NCBI GenBank assembly: GCA_951217055.1
Contig: OX578282.1
Location: forward strand, 71,143,092-71,207,091
DNA length: 64,000 nucleotides
Direction: 5' to 3'
From: Gerris lacustris
Lineage: Eukaryota; Arthropoda; Insecta; Hemiptera; Gerridae
The notes beneath the pieces are model-generated. The model was given only the letters and a program-made list of their open reading frames with translations, was not told the DNA's origin and did no database searches. Below are positions 10,111-21,530 of the stretch, piece by piece (position 1 is the stretch's first letter; each line of letters begins with the position of its first letter). The position numbers and the translations under genes were made by a program.

Positions 10111-11129
10111 AACGTAAGTTCTATTTAGAGCCGGTTTTTCTTGATTATATGTTCCAAGTCCGTGAAGCTGAAACATATTTATATAATGGTCGACTTTCTT
10201 GGATCTTTATGGGTTATAAAATTTATATGGTTTTATATAAATTTATATTTCTACTTTTTTCCATCTTCTTTTACGTAATTATTAGATTTACGTACATTAA
10301 TAATACTTTGTATTTATATTTCGAATGTTATGGATTTAATCTGGTATTTATATACTTGCGTTATATATTCATATATATACATTTTATATTAAATATATCT
10401 TCTGGTTATATTTCATCCATTTAAATAAAAAATATATTTAAATAAAATATTAACATTTAAATCTCTCCTATTTATATTATTTTCAATACAATTTTAATAT
10501 GAGCAAATTCACACATTATGTATTTAAATTTTTTCAATCAGCAAAATATTTTAATGTTTTAATCAGTTCGGTTTGTTAAATTATTTAACAACTTTTAATT
10601 TTATAAAAAAAACAAATTTGGATAGAATTTTGTCAGGCTTGATTATTATCTTGACGAAACTTTGTAATATATTGTGTAAATTAATAGTTTTCATGTGTGA
10701 CTATTTAAATTTTGTATTTTATTTCCTTTAAAATTAAAGTTTGTATTGTATAATATAAACATTTTAATTATAAAAGAAGAAAAAAAAAAAATAGATTTCG
10801 AACTAATTTTATTTTAAAGATATTGTGTTCAATAAATCAATATAATATATTTTTAAAAAACTCAGTAAAACTTTTAGTCTAGTCAAATGGTGCAAAAAAA
10901 GGGCTCAAAGTGGAAAGTGCTGGTGTAATTGTTATTAGTGGTTTATTTTATGTTTTTTGGGGGTGCTGAACACGAATCTGTAGTTGTCCAACAAAATTTC
11001 CTCCCGCAAATATGAGAAATCGTCAAAAACCACTAAAAACAATATTTTGTTAGTAGTTTTTAGCTTATAACTTGTAATACAATCTATTTACACTAAAAGT
11101 GGTGCAGTAGTAAAATAAAAAGGAGTAAA
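10111..11129. other. AT-rich sequence
   Basis: Low-complexity AT-rich DNA. The open frame at 10008-10424 has a skewed F/I/Y composition expected from AT-rich noise, so I see no gene here. Confidence 0.5.
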
Positions 11130-11515
11130 TAGCCTACACTTTATGTCCATAACATTTTTTTGTACGTAGTATTGTTTTCACGCAAATGGGAATTGAAAAA
11201 TCGGTAATTTTTGAAAAAAGATCAGTCATGCACCATGAAATAATGAGCGAATTTTCAAAGAAATCTGCGTATTTTTTGCTTATGGTAATATAGGAAAATT
11301 TTGGTTTAGAATTTGGACGGACAAAAAAAAAAAAAATTGGTACACAGGATACCGGGTACAAAAGTCAATATAGTATATAGCCTTCAAGATGCATGTCGTT
11401 AGAAAGCTCTTTAAGAGTACAGTTATTGTTGCTATGTACCCCAGAAATTTTCGAGTCCATTTATGGGTCAAATTTTGACAATTTAGGGTCAAAAATGGCA
11501 TAATAACGGTTTTTT
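11130..11515. repeat. Family I module with internal inversion, left part
   Basis: 11215-11440 matches the reverse complement of 54380-54600 (AGTCATGCACCATGA, AAGATGCATGTCGTTAGAAA). From about 11443 the text switches to the plus orientation of 54280-54345 (GGGTCAAATTTTGACAATTT, AAAAATGGCATAATAACG). The copy is then split by family B at 11516 and resumes at 12132. Confidence 0.7.
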
Positions 11516-12131
11516 ACTACGTTTTTATTAGCTTGCAATCTTGTTTGTTTGTTTGTTTGTCCGGTACAAATCTGGCAATCGATTTCTAACTAACTTCCCG
11601 ACAGCTAGGCATTTGAAACTTTTAGCATAGCTCAGAACACGATGGCAATGCATTATTTTAATACTTTTAGCCATCTTTCAGCAGAATTTAATTAGTTTTC
11701 AGCAAATTTTGCTGTGCGGAAAGTTAGTTCGGAAAAAATCCGCAAGTTATTTTATTTGTTTTGCCATATCCAATATTTACGCAATCTTCATTTTGACGGG
11801 TCTCAAATTTGTGATAGATAAACATTGAATGACAGCAAAACAGGAAATATCGATTATATTATTTATCGATTATATTATTTCAAATATATCGATGGCATGC
11901 TTTAGATTTGGTGTTGGGGAGATCCGTTGTACAAAGATTTATCCTTTTATAGGTTTAAGATCAGCTCTCTGGATGGTTGTCATTTATGTGGAGTAAATAA
12001 ATTCGGAACTATTTTCTTTCACTATCATTATATATTAAATTACAATAACAATGTTAATATCAACATTACATACGATTCAACAGAAAATTTAAAAACGTAG
12101 TATATAAAAAGTTCTTTTTATCTTGAAATTA
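11516..12131 (+). mobile_element. HINE-like family B, full copy 2
   Basis: About 616 bp. 5' end ACTACGTTTTTATTAGCTTG; GTTT microsatellite; middle with ATATCGATTATATTATT and GTTGGGGAGATCCGTTGTAC; 3' sub-terminal inverted repeat TTTAAAAACGTAGT; then hairpin ATAAAAAGTTCTTTTTAT and tail CTTGAAATTA. The flanks join into family I at a T-run (TTTTTT before, TTCCATTTTA after) that is uninterrupted at 54340-54360, so the borders are direct and no target duplication is seen. It has no coding capacity. This layout matches Helentron-associated non-autonomous elements (INE-1-like). Confidence 0.8.
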
Positions 12132-12210
12132 TTCCATTTTATCCCCCTTTTATATGAATAGAACAAAAGTGTACATAACAACAATTACGTCTTTGACAAT
12201 GAAACCGTTC
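12132..12210 (+). repeat. Family I module, right part after B insertion
   Basis: TTCCATTTTATCCCCCTTTT, then AAAAGTGTACATAACAACAA, continues the I sequence that stopped at 11515. Confidence 0.7.
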
Positions 12211-12956
12211 GCTCAAATTTCAGGAGGTTAGTCATCGCAAAAAGTATATTATATGCTAAAACATGCTGCATTAATTTTGTCGGCCTCTCAGTGGCAAAGA
12301 ATTTTGACCCTTATGGTTTGAGAAGATAGACAGTATCGCCGCTGAGTTCTGTGTCGCCACTCCGACTATTCTTAAGCCTTTTTTTATTGGAGACAGGGAT
12401 GGTTGGAACCGGATTTGTTTTTTCTGGACACTGAAGTAAGTTTGAAATGTCAAAGGCTTAATATTTCTCCAGATAAATGATAATTTAAAGTTGTTTTTTC
12501 TCTGTGAGGTATGACTAATACATTATATCTCGTGTCGTTCCTTGTTTCTTAACTTTTTATTCTTAAAATACTTATTTTGGTCGCAGTAAATTCCATCAAA
12601 TGTTTCAATCAAACATGTTTATTTTATTAATTTTTTTTCTTTTTTTTTATATTAAATAAATTAAAATATTTGGTTTAAAAAATAAAACGTTAGTAAAAAT
12701 AAATAAAACAACTTATGTAACTGTGTAATATTGCGCATGTTTTGGTTCTTAACATAAATAAATATTACGAATTTTGTAACTACTGTATAGATATAAGTTA
12801 TACTATAATACATAATATACAGATGATTCATTTTTAAGGTAAAAAAACAAACCTAAACAATTACATAGGGTACTTTAAATGAAGCGTAAAAGGTGATATG
12901 TACCATACCTCGATTCTTACTCGTTTGGCAGCCACTTTCAAATGTTTATACTTTTT
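12211..12956. other. Unassigned AT-rich sequence
   Basis: No gene or repeat family recognised. A 60-codon minus-strand frame at 12271-12453 has no recognisable domain. Confidence 0.45.
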
Positions 12957-13645
12957 AGGGTCCGTAGGCAAAACCAAGGACCCTTATATTTTCCTGCGTG
13001 TGTCTGTCCGTCCGTCCGGTCGCCTGCTCTCACGGCTACACCTTTCGTCCGATCACTTTGAAATTTGGCATGTATGTGTCTTGTACCTACCCTCATAAAA
13101 ATATAGCGACTTAAAAAAAAATTTTACTAAAAAATTAGGGTTAAAACTTAAGGGTTATTTTTTTTTTTTTTTCGAGACCGTGAGGAGTATCATCTGTAAG
13201 GTACGTCGAGCTGATAACAAAAATATATAATTCTTTGGTTATAACTTTGATAGGGCGAGCGTAGGCAAGTTTGAAGTGGGTGTAAAACATGTCCCAAAAA
13301 TTTGGACCCCCCTCTATCTCGCTTATGTGAAATGAAAAAAATCTGAAAAAAATTCCTGAACATTCTTCGACCAAAAGTAAAGATACAAAATACGTTTTTT
13401 TATAACTATGATGTTTTCGATGTATTTATATGGTTGTAGTCCGGTTCAGTGGCAAAATAATACTTTTTCAGAAGTTTGTTTATGTTTTGAGAATATCAGA
13501 CCCATAGGATAGTTCAAAGTAAGCTTTTTAGCATTTTAAAAAACACCATCAATAGGATACTACTTAAACTATGGGGTTAACTACAGGGTTGCCTACGCCT
13601 ACGGACCCTCGCTGTGTGCTGACTAGCACACACTTGACCTGTTTA
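12957..13645 (+). mobile_element. HINE-like family C, full copy 1
   Basis: Starts AGGGTCCGTAGGCAAAACC; GTCTGTCCGTCCGTCCGG microsatellite near 13000; 3' sub-terminal inverted repeat GCCTACGGACCCT ending at 13609; a perfect 7-bp stem GTGTGCT-GACT-AGCACAC (13614-13631); tail ACTTGACCTGTTTA. The order of 3' features resembles abundant lepidopteran HINEs as I remember them, with a GC-rich hairpin followed by ACTTGGCC. There is no ORF of interest. Confidence 0.75.
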
Positions 13646-13789
13646 TTTCCTATTTAAGCCGGAAATTTTTTTTTTTTTGTTTACATGGGTAAACGTATGA
13701 GTACAGAAAGTAATAATTTCATTATGGGTCCATCTGTGGGCTACATTCGACAACTAAAGTGACCTGATTTAGAGACAAAAAAAAAAAAA

Positions 13790-14244
13790 TATCGGTCCAT
13801 GACAACTCAGACAAACTGTATAATAAAAATAACTTTTCCTCGGTGGGGAATGGAACCCGGCCCCTCTCTGTACGTGTTTAAAGCTATTTTCTCAGGAACT
13901 AGATTTTTCCCTGAAAAAACTACTTTTATCGTTAGATTTGTATTTAAATGGACTAAATTTTATAATTTTTTAATCAAAATCGTCGAAACCGTTTTTTTTT
14001 ACGTTTTTTCAGTTTTCGGGGTAGCGCCCCCATATTTAGGGTTAAAATTCTTTCTTGATTTCGCCTCGGGGTATGGTTTTTCTGAACATGTATGCCAAAT
14101 TTCGTCTAAGTCGACCCAGTAGTTTAGGCTCTAGGTGTCTACACAGACTGCCATTTTTAAATCATAACGTGTAAATCCATCAATATCTCAAAATTGAATT
14201 ATCGCGCCATCACAATTCTTTCTCCCTATGAACGAGAAAGTAAA
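13790..14244 (+). mobile_element. Family E, copy 2
   Basis: Same order of blocks as copy 1, lacking the first ~60 bp after GACAACTCAGACAAACT. It contains GGGGAATGGAACCCGGCCCC, TTCGCCTCGGGGTATGG, CTGAACATGTATGCCAAATT and the terminal ACGAGAAAGTAAAA. Confidence 0.7.
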
Positions 14245-14454
14245 AACAAAGTAAAGCTAGTAAAGTTAAATAAATATCGTGCAATAATAATCTGCTAATT
14301 AGTTTGGTTTGTCTGTTGCTCGTCACCTGGAGTGCAGAACGTTAATATTAATATAGCATATTAATATTAACGACAAAATATTCAAATTTCAATCAAATCA
14401 GGTGATTACTTTTAAAACTATAGCCTTACAAATTCTCTTATATCGAACGAATGG
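14245..14454. other. Unassigned, with short AT palindrome
   Basis: TTAATATTAATATAG followed by its complement forms a small palindrome at 14342-14370. Nothing else was recognised. Confidence 0.4.
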
Positions 14455-14790
14455 TGAAATGAGGTTTGGATCCGTTTCGATTCCTACTGGGAGCACAATT
14501 TTTAAAAGATAAAAATATTAAATTCATCTGGTTATTTTCAACAAACCATCCAAATTTCATTTTAACCGGGCGAGTAGTTTTTAGGATGTGGCGGTGGATA
14601 CGTGGGATCAATAAATGTTTCCTCATGTCTGAAACTGCTTTCCGTCCTGAGATTTTTAAAATTGGAGACATAAAAAAGTCGTTTTTCAGAATGATGACAA
14701 TATTACCACTGGTAAGCTCGGAAGCAAATACTGGCAACTTGTTTTGCAGAAAAGGTGAATTTTTTGTGAAGAATGCGGTTTGTCCGGTGG
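14455..14790 (-). mobile_element. Family F, diverged reverse copy
   Basis: AACCATCCAAATTTCATTTTA, CATGTCTGAAACTGCTTTCC, TCAGAATGATGACAATATT and GGTAAGCTCGGAAGC follow the order of F on the minus strand. It is more diverged than the copies at 32 and 41 kb. Confidence 0.5.
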
Positions 14791-15219
14791 TAATTACTTG
14801 TGAATTACTGTGTAATCCCTGATGGTCAGAAACAAATACCGAGTTAGTTGCTCTGGACTCGGAAACCTGTTTGGTTTGGAAAGTAGGAAGGCACTGATGC
14901 GCGCCCTCTAACCTTTTTAGTAATCGACAAACGAGAATTTAATATTTCGGTCAAAGGGTCACAAGAGTTTTGTGAGTTTCTGTGTTTCTGCTAATTCTAC
15001 TTGAGATCTCTGAGTCCATCTTTATTTTATTGATGTTCGTATCCGATTCTTAAATAAAAAATAAAAAATTAAGTTACATTAATAATGAGAAAGTTGTCTC
15101 AACAGAGATTTTATTTCACTGGAATAAATGAAAGTGAAAAAAATCCAAAACATCAATATTGCTCAGGATTTTATATCTAGAAGAATAATTGATGGTTCTA
15201 AGCTTCGGGAAATTCTTTC
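14791..15219. other. Unassigned sequence
   Basis: No repeat match within the window and no convincing exon. Confidence 0.4.
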
Positions 15220-15404
15220 ATACTTTCTCATGTATCATGTAGTATATAAAGGTTTATAGAAAGTATTGTGATGACCCGAAAATTCCATTTTGAGATTTCT
15301 CGTTTTAAGGTTCTTAGTTCAAAAAAGTTGTTTTATGAAGTGACTCGTGGAGCCTAAACTACGGAGGCCGAGAAATTAATTGTATCTCCAAAAACTGAAA
15401 AATC
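15220..15404 (-). mobile_element. Family E, 3' fragment (reverse)
   Basis: ACTTTCTCATGTATC...AAAGTATTGTGATGACCCG, then TTTTGAGATTTCTCGTTTTA and GTGGTTTTATGAAG-like text, corresponds to the E 3' end on the minus strand. It is 5' truncated. Confidence 0.5.
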
Positions 15405-15767
15405 TATTTAATTACGAATTTCCAAGATTAATAATGATGAAAATAAATTTGATTTAAGTGAATAATTGGTTGTTTTGACTGAGATTTTGTGGTACTGATG
15501 CTTCATAATTATGACTAGAGGGGTTAGTAGCAACTAACACAACAATAATATAACCACAATTTTAAAATTCTAATCACAATATTGTTGTGTTTGCGTCTAT
15601 TAAGCTCTCTGTAGTCGTAATTAGATATAAGTAATGTGTGACACTATTTGACTGTAATTGTAACCCCTCTTAATTCACCTTGATTGGGGTGCTTTGTTAA
15701 TTTTTCTTTGCCACTAGCGCATCAGCAGCTGCATCTATAGAAGCATATCGAATTTGTAAACTAAGTA
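15405..15767. other. Unassigned sequence
   Basis: No gene or shared repeat seen. A pair of ATTGTTGTG/CACAACAAT motifs (15538-15546 and 15582-15590) gives a small inverted repeat. Confidence 0.35.
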
Positions 15768-16172
15768 CAGTAGAACCTCGATAAGAAGTGTCTCAAGGGG
15801 ATTAGGGAAACAGTCTTGTTATCGAGGTGCTCTTTTTATAGAGGGTCGTATTATCAAGGTTATTTTGGCTATCAGTCGTGATATTGAGGTTCGAGGGCGG
15901 GGTTTTGAAGTCTACACTTGTTCAAGGTCGACCCATTCCTGTATAGAGTCGCGTTATGGAGGTTAACATCTCAAAACGACTTGTTATAGAGGTTCTGAGT
16001 TACGTTGTGAATTGGAAAAAATCCGTGTTATAGAGGTTGTTTCGATAATAATAGTCGCGTTGTAAAGGTTAATTTAACATTATGTGTTATGGCAATCTCA
16101 AGGGGATTTGAAAATTCCACTTGTAATTGAGGTTGTCGTGTTATTGAGGGTCGTGTAACCGAGGTTTTACTG
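15768..16172. mobile_element. pogo/Tigger-like MITE
   Basis: 405 bp, flanked by TA on both sides (15766-15767 and 16173-16174). TIRs CAGTAGAACCTCGATAAG and, reversed from the right end, CAGTAAAACCTCGGTTAC are typical of the pogo branch of Tc1/mariner. No transposase is present. About a dozen internal copies of a GTTATNGAGGTT motif, related to the TIR, fill the interior. Confidence 0.8.
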
Positions 16173-16542
16173 TATGTTAATTTTGAACTGCAGGAAGAAT
16201 ACTGCAAGCTTCTTTAGTCAGTTGTTTAGCAATACACAATATGGAGTTTTTCATTTGATACGAAATCAACTGGAATGGTAGAATTGAAATGAAAAGTGTG
16301 TTTTTTATTTAGATTTGCTGTCCGAGGTGTGTGTAGAGAGTTGAGAGGCGCTGTACAGTGTGCAGTGTACATGTGAGTGGCGCAAGATGTTGGTTCCAGT
16401 GTCCTTCTCATGTAACCATGTGAAGGAGTCGCCACTCATCCTTACGTTACGTATTATACTGCTTCTCTACTCTCCGTCTTGTTTAACTAACCATACTGGC
16501 ATCTTGTCAACACCCTCTATCTCCGCCTTCATCTTATTTATT

Positions 16543-16623
<81 letters not shown>

Positions 16624-16884
16624 AATTACCCAGTTTTTCCACGTTTCCTTTAAATTATCAATTTTTTATTCACGTAGTGTAATTAAGATGCAGGATCTTG
16701 TTACAGATGAGAGCCTGTCCAATGATATGAGATAAATAATCTTTATAGAATAACAATAAAAATATTACTCGAAAAACAATGGTAAATAGATAACAAAATT
16801 AGCGAAAAACAAAATTTCGAGACATGGCGCAATTTATGAATTGGTACAGAAACGAAACCAAACATAATATAATATTAGTACTCA
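16173..16884. other. Unassigned, with (TA)n microsatellite
   Basis: A pure (TA)n tract spans about 16545-16617. The 16300-16540 stretch is less AT-rich and matches no other part of the window; its 97-codon frame is mostly translated (TA)n and is not a gene. Confidence 0.5.
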
Positions 16885-17090
16885 GATCAGATATTCCCTT
16901 AAACTTCAACCCCAAGTTTTTGAGGGATGATTTTTTGGGGCTTGCCTATTATAATTTGCCTGTGATTGGGTTATTACTATTACACATAACATAATTGTAA
17001 GTTATGCAAATATTGTATTTACTTAAGAAGATCTTGTGCGTTACAGACAGACGGACACAAGCGCGAGAATATATTATAAGGGTATTTTTT
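16885..17090 (+). repeat. Family AA repeat, copy 1
   Basis: CCTTAAACTTCAACCCC, GGGGCTTGCCTATTATAATT, ATAACATAATTGTAA and a GACAGACGGACAC tract are shared in order with 18725-18930. Confidence 0.5.
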
Positions 17091-17103
17091 GGATATTTCC
17101 TTT

Positions 17104-17400
17104 TTAGGGTTTCGAGGTCATCCTAGAAACCCTAATGCCTTTGGTAATTCGTCCGTCCGTCGCATCTTGGAATAATCTCTTGACCTACTGTAGCTAGAGA
17201 TTTGAAATTTGGTACACAAGTTAAACTTTTTTGCTCGCATACTATCAGGGAAAATATTGCGTACTTTAACACTCCACATTTCTTCGATCAGCGAGCAATT
17301 GCGAACTATATAGCCAAATTTTATATTTTTTGTAATTTTTAGATGGGGTATCATTTTAAAGGTATTGAAATTTAGATTACAAATATATACCTATTGCGTT
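17104..17400 (+). mobile_element. HINE-like fragment related to family D
   Basis: 5' hairpin AGGGTTTC...GAAACCCT, then TTCGTCCGTCCGTCG and GATGGGGTATCATTTTAAAG, GTATTGAAATTTAGATTACA, as in D (GTGGGGTATCAAATGAAAAG, TATTGAAGACTAGATTACA). The 3' end is not recognisable. Confidence 0.5.
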
Positions 17401-18460
17401 TCCAAAATGCCTGCTATTTTACCCCCAAAAGAAGCAAATAAGTGCATACTTATGATGCTAAAGGATAATATGCTCACCTCAAAAGTGTAATATTTTCTCC
17501 ATATCTTAGTAAGAAAGTACAAAAAAATGTAGGAAACATTAATTTTAAGACCAAAAGAACCCGGTTTTTAGCTTGCTGTCAAGTACTTGGCGGGATTTAT
17601 TTTTATTATTTTAATCTTGTTTAGGAAGAATGTTGAATGTTTATCTGTTAATTCTCGGACTCATTTCCATTCAAACGTCTAAACTATAACACTTAAATAA
17701 ATTATTCAAATTTTATTTTATAACTTAACGTCATATAAGTGCACTCGCGTTGTTGCATCAGAAGGCAGAGGAGCCTATAAAATAATTTAGGAAGAACTTG
17801 TTGTGTTGCGCAACTAGCAGGCAATTGCTTTGAAATGTTCAATATTGATTCTGTAATGCGACGCGTATTAAGTACAATGTCATAAAAAGCTTTAATTATA
17901 CAGAGATAAGAAAGAATGAAAGCGCTTAATTTAATTCATATTAGAAACCTGTATAATTACTTCACACGTGTCTTGCTTATTTAACTTCATTACTTCCTCA
18001 GCACTTTATTATAACACTTGATCTTTTTTAAGTTTTTCCATTGTTTAGTACTTAAAGTAAGTAATTACGTAAACATGTGTTATTTATTTATTTATTTTTT
18101 TTTTTTGAGAAAATTTATTTATAATAAAGTAGATAACAATTATTGTATATTAGATTAAGATAATTAATTAAGTAGGTATTAAGAATTACTGATTTAAATA
18201 ATGTGATGTGCGCCTTTAATTATTATTGGAAATTGGAATACGAGTATCGAGTGTATAGTTGTGGCAGTGAATTGTCTTTTCAGTCCATGTCAATTTGACA
18301 ACACAGTTATTTACTGTGATCCAGTGTCGAGCTGATTGATTATGGGACAAGCCGAGCTTTTCTCAGGGGCCCTTTGCCTAGAGGTCAAATTAGGGGCCCA
18401 AAAAAGTCTAAGGGATTTAAAAAATAAAATAAAAAATAGAATAATAATAAACTAAAAAAC
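17401..18460. other. AT-rich unassigned sequence
   Basis: No gene, no strong repeat match. A TTTA/TTTT-rich run lies near 18083-18105. Confidence 0.45.
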
Positions 18461-18621
18461 AAAATCGGTCCGAGACAACTCAAATAAACTTCCTCATATA
18501 CGAGTTCAGTATTTCTTATCCTAATATTTTCCCATTTATAAGTTTTCGTGTTTTCGTAGGTACATTTAATTATTATTGAACATTTTATCAAAATTTATCA
18601 TAAAAATAACTCCTTCTCCTT
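18461..18621 (+). mobile_element. Family E, 5' fragment
   Basis: AAAATCGGTCCGAGACAACTC through CATTTAATTATTATTGAACA to CATAAAAATAACT; truncated before the B-box-like block. Confidence 0.6.
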
Positions 18622-18724
18622 CTTCTTGAAGCAAGATGACGCAAAGATGAATTGTTGTAAAAGGAAACCAAATATATATTTGAACTGAGGGCGTGTTCCT
18701 CTTTGATTTAACGATCCGTTACTA

Positions 18725-18985
18725 CAAAATACCAACCCCTTAAACTCCAACCCCTAGTTCCTATAGGGATCATGTTTGGGGCTTCCATATAATTTTCCTA
18801 TTATTAGGGTATTGCAAATAACATAACCGTAAAGTTTCAATATTCTGTGTTGGGTACTTTGGGAGAGCAGGCGTGTTATAGACGGTCTGTCTGACAGACG
18901 GACGGCCAAGTGCAGCAATGTGTAAAGGTCCTTGTTTTTGGCTGCGGTCACTAAAGAGGCAAGACCGCAGCTTGACGGTGAGGTG
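18725..18985 (+). repeat. Family AA repeat, copy 2, with hairpin end
   Basis: Shares CCTTAAACTCCAACCCC, ATAACATAACCGTAAAG and a GACAGACGGACGG tract with copy 1. It continues to a 9-bp stem GCTGCGGTC (18951) and GACCGCAGC (18964-18972), which may be its 3' hairpin. Confidence 0.5.
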
Positions 18986-19050
18986 AAAACACCCAAGACT
19001 AGGGGTTGATCGTGACCGCCCCGTGACGGATAGTGTGATACAAGCTTTTA

Positions 19051-20490
19051 GGTGTATTTTTCTACAACGCGTCAGACGCGAATGGGGAGTTTACCTAAAA
19101 CGCGGCTGGAGCAATCTCTGTCTTTTCAGTCTGATTCTATCGTTGACATTAAAGAAAAAACTTTTTTGTGCCTATTTGCTTCTGGAGGAAGCCGCAGACG
19201 AAGAACTACTTACGTCAGTGCTCGATCTCTCGAAGAGGAACCTCCATCGGCCATTATGCTCAAATCCACGAATTATTTGAGGCCATATGGTTCCTGTACG
19301 CGGTAGACTTCATGTCATATACGCATGGAAACTTAGGGACTTCTTCAATCGCAAGCGGTTGTCTTCTTATCCTCTTCAACACTAAAAACTACTTTCTTCT
19401 CCGCCTTTGTGACAAAAAAAAAAAATAGAAACAGATTTTTACAAGAAGAATAGAAGCCAAAGTACATTTTGATGGTGACGTGGTAATGCGTGGGCCCACG
19501 TCATAACGCGTGTGATATAAAAAAAGTATTACAGGGTTTTGTGAGTCTATGGTCACATTGTTCTGACGTGACGTGGGAACGCGTGGTATGATGTTATCTG
19601 ACGCCACACGTCTTATGACGCGTGGGCAGGATATCAAAAGTTCCAGATATTTCTTCAGACGTGGGATGGCGTCAGAAGAGTCAGGTGCTTTATTATTACT
19701 GTTGTAACATACCGTTTTTAGTGATTTTTTAAAAAGATGGATTTTTTTTGGATGGTAATTTCTTTTTAAGACATGTTAATTGAATACGTTCGGGCGAATC
19801 CGGTTCTGTACGACCCTACAAACCGGGAATATCGAAACTGCAAGTCGTATCTCAGCCAAAATGCTTTCCCTGAATTGAGTTGAGCGTTTCTCTGTTGTCG
19901 GACCAACCAAGCTTAGGAGATGGTAGAATTCCGTTTTTGTCATCCAGTAATACCACTTAAACTGCTCTTCATCTGCTATTAGTTGAGGCATTACATTTTG
20001 AAACTCCCCGAATTCATCTCGCTTCACATTGTCTAGGATGTCTAGGATGCACCCATTCTCTCGAAGAGCAAATGGCTGCAGTACACAGAGCAGCCATTTT
20101 CTTCTTCTTCTTCTTCCAGCATGTCAAAAACACGGAGAACATTCATGATTGAAGGCTCAAAACCAACTGACGGGAGAAGCAACAAGTGCGAAGTGTGTTC
20201 TTTCATGTGCCTGACGTCAGAACAATGTGAACACCGCCTCATGTCTGACGTGGTCCCACGGTATCTGACGTGACGTGTTCCCACGTCACGTCAGAATAGT
20301 CTGAACGCACCTTTTAGTCAGAGCCGCACGAGAGTTTTGCGGCTACACTGCTCTCTGAGGAGTAGTTTGCGTCTGACGCAATGACGGCTGTGGGCTGTGA
20401 GCCGTCAGCGTCTGACGTCCTCCAGGAAAACAATCAATTGATTTGTACTAAAGCAGTACCCCGCTTCAAAACGCGTTGTAGGAAAACACC
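19051..20490 (-). mobile_element. Non-autonomous PIF/Harbinger-type element P1
   Basis: About 1.44 kb. Ends GGTGTATTTTTCTACAACGCG and (reversed) GGTGTTTTCCTACAACGCG form ~20-bp TIRs. It carries the transposase N-terminal remnant at 19776-20119 but no catalytic domain. A second inverted pair TTCTGACGTGACGTGGGAAC lies at about 19559-19578 and 20274-20293, suggesting a shorter element nested inside. GACGTCA/TGACGTG motifs are dense at both ends. I could not settle the target duplication. Confidence 0.65.
19776..20119 (-). pseudogene. Harbinger transposase N-terminal remnant
   Basis: The minus frame contains EEEEEENGC, then CSHLLFER, then KRDEFGEFQNV, then FKWYYWMTKTEFYHLLSLVG and RESILAEIRLAV. 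This is the order typical of HARBI1-like nucleases: acidic start, W-V-R/H-P, GEF, F..YFRM....F..LL..VGP, ERLA. A small duplication at 20028-20046 (CTAGGATGT repeated) shifts the frame compared with the copy at 58161. The DDE part is absent and replaced by unrelated codons after the LAV position. It is inactive. Confidence 0.75.
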
Positions 20491-21409
20491 CCTTTAAAAG
20501 CCGCAGGATATGGTTGATTGTTTTGTTTTATTTACAGTTGTTATCAGTGACAGTTTGATAGCTTTGTTGAGCTGCAACTAAGCTATTTGGTGGGCTAAGT
20601 GCCACAGCTGAGTTTAAGGTCAAACTTGTTCATTTCATTGTTGATGGTGTTTGTTTTTCTGCTAGTTTATTTCCTTCTTTTAAACAGTTGAAATGTTTTA
20701 CACATTTTTCCCAAAATGTATTTAAAATAAATAGTGATAAGTTAATTGAGACTATCTATTATAAAGGTGTTTGATGTGAGTGTGTGAGTAGTGTTGTTAG
20801 TAGATACAGGTGTTTAGATAGCTCCGTGTCTGTTTTGTTATTTCCTGTTTAATGACCTCTGTGAAGTTCTCAATTCTCAATTATCCATTTGCAGTGTTAA
20901 TCCTTGCCTTGACGTACATGAATAACGCTATTCTAATTTCAAAAACCAAATCCTTTTTAATAAAAAGAAATTTACTTAGTATAATGTTAAACTAATAATA
21001 TATACTTGATTGCTAGAAATAGAATACGAGAAATTCAAACAATCAGTTTCCAATATTTTACTCCTTTAATCCAATTCAAATCCTTAAGGAAGGTGGGGGG
21101 GGGGGGAGGGGTTCATTGAAAATTTGATTTTTAGCACGAGTCACAATTAAGCCGCGTCCACACCAAATAGGACGCGCTTTCGACGCCTCTTCAAATTTAG
21201 CCCTAAATTTAATGCCTCCTTTTTCTTGGAGTACGATGTTTTTAATAATAATGTCCAGAAAATATGAGTGTAGAATGGTCCAATAGTTTAAACTAACGCG
21301 TTTGCACAATTTTTTTAAGAAACGTGTAAATCCATCAAAAATTCAAAAATGAGGAACATGTTCATTAGTCTGTTAATAAATGAATAAATAATTTAATATA
21401 ATAATAGGA
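20491..21409. other. Unassigned; fragments of family E near the end
   Basis: 20491-21050 shows no repeat or gene. 21298-21350 carries the AACGTGTAAATCCATCAA text of family E's 3' part. A G-run lies at 21096-21107. Confidence 0.4.
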
Positions 21410-21447
21410 GAGTGCATACATCTCTCCACACAGACACACACACATAT

Positions 21448-21530
<83 letters not shown>

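Noticed and set aside
10008..10424. 138-codon open frame on the plus strand
   Set aside because: It begins inside repeat family G, and its second half is F/I/Y-rich, as expected of AT-rich noise. No domain.
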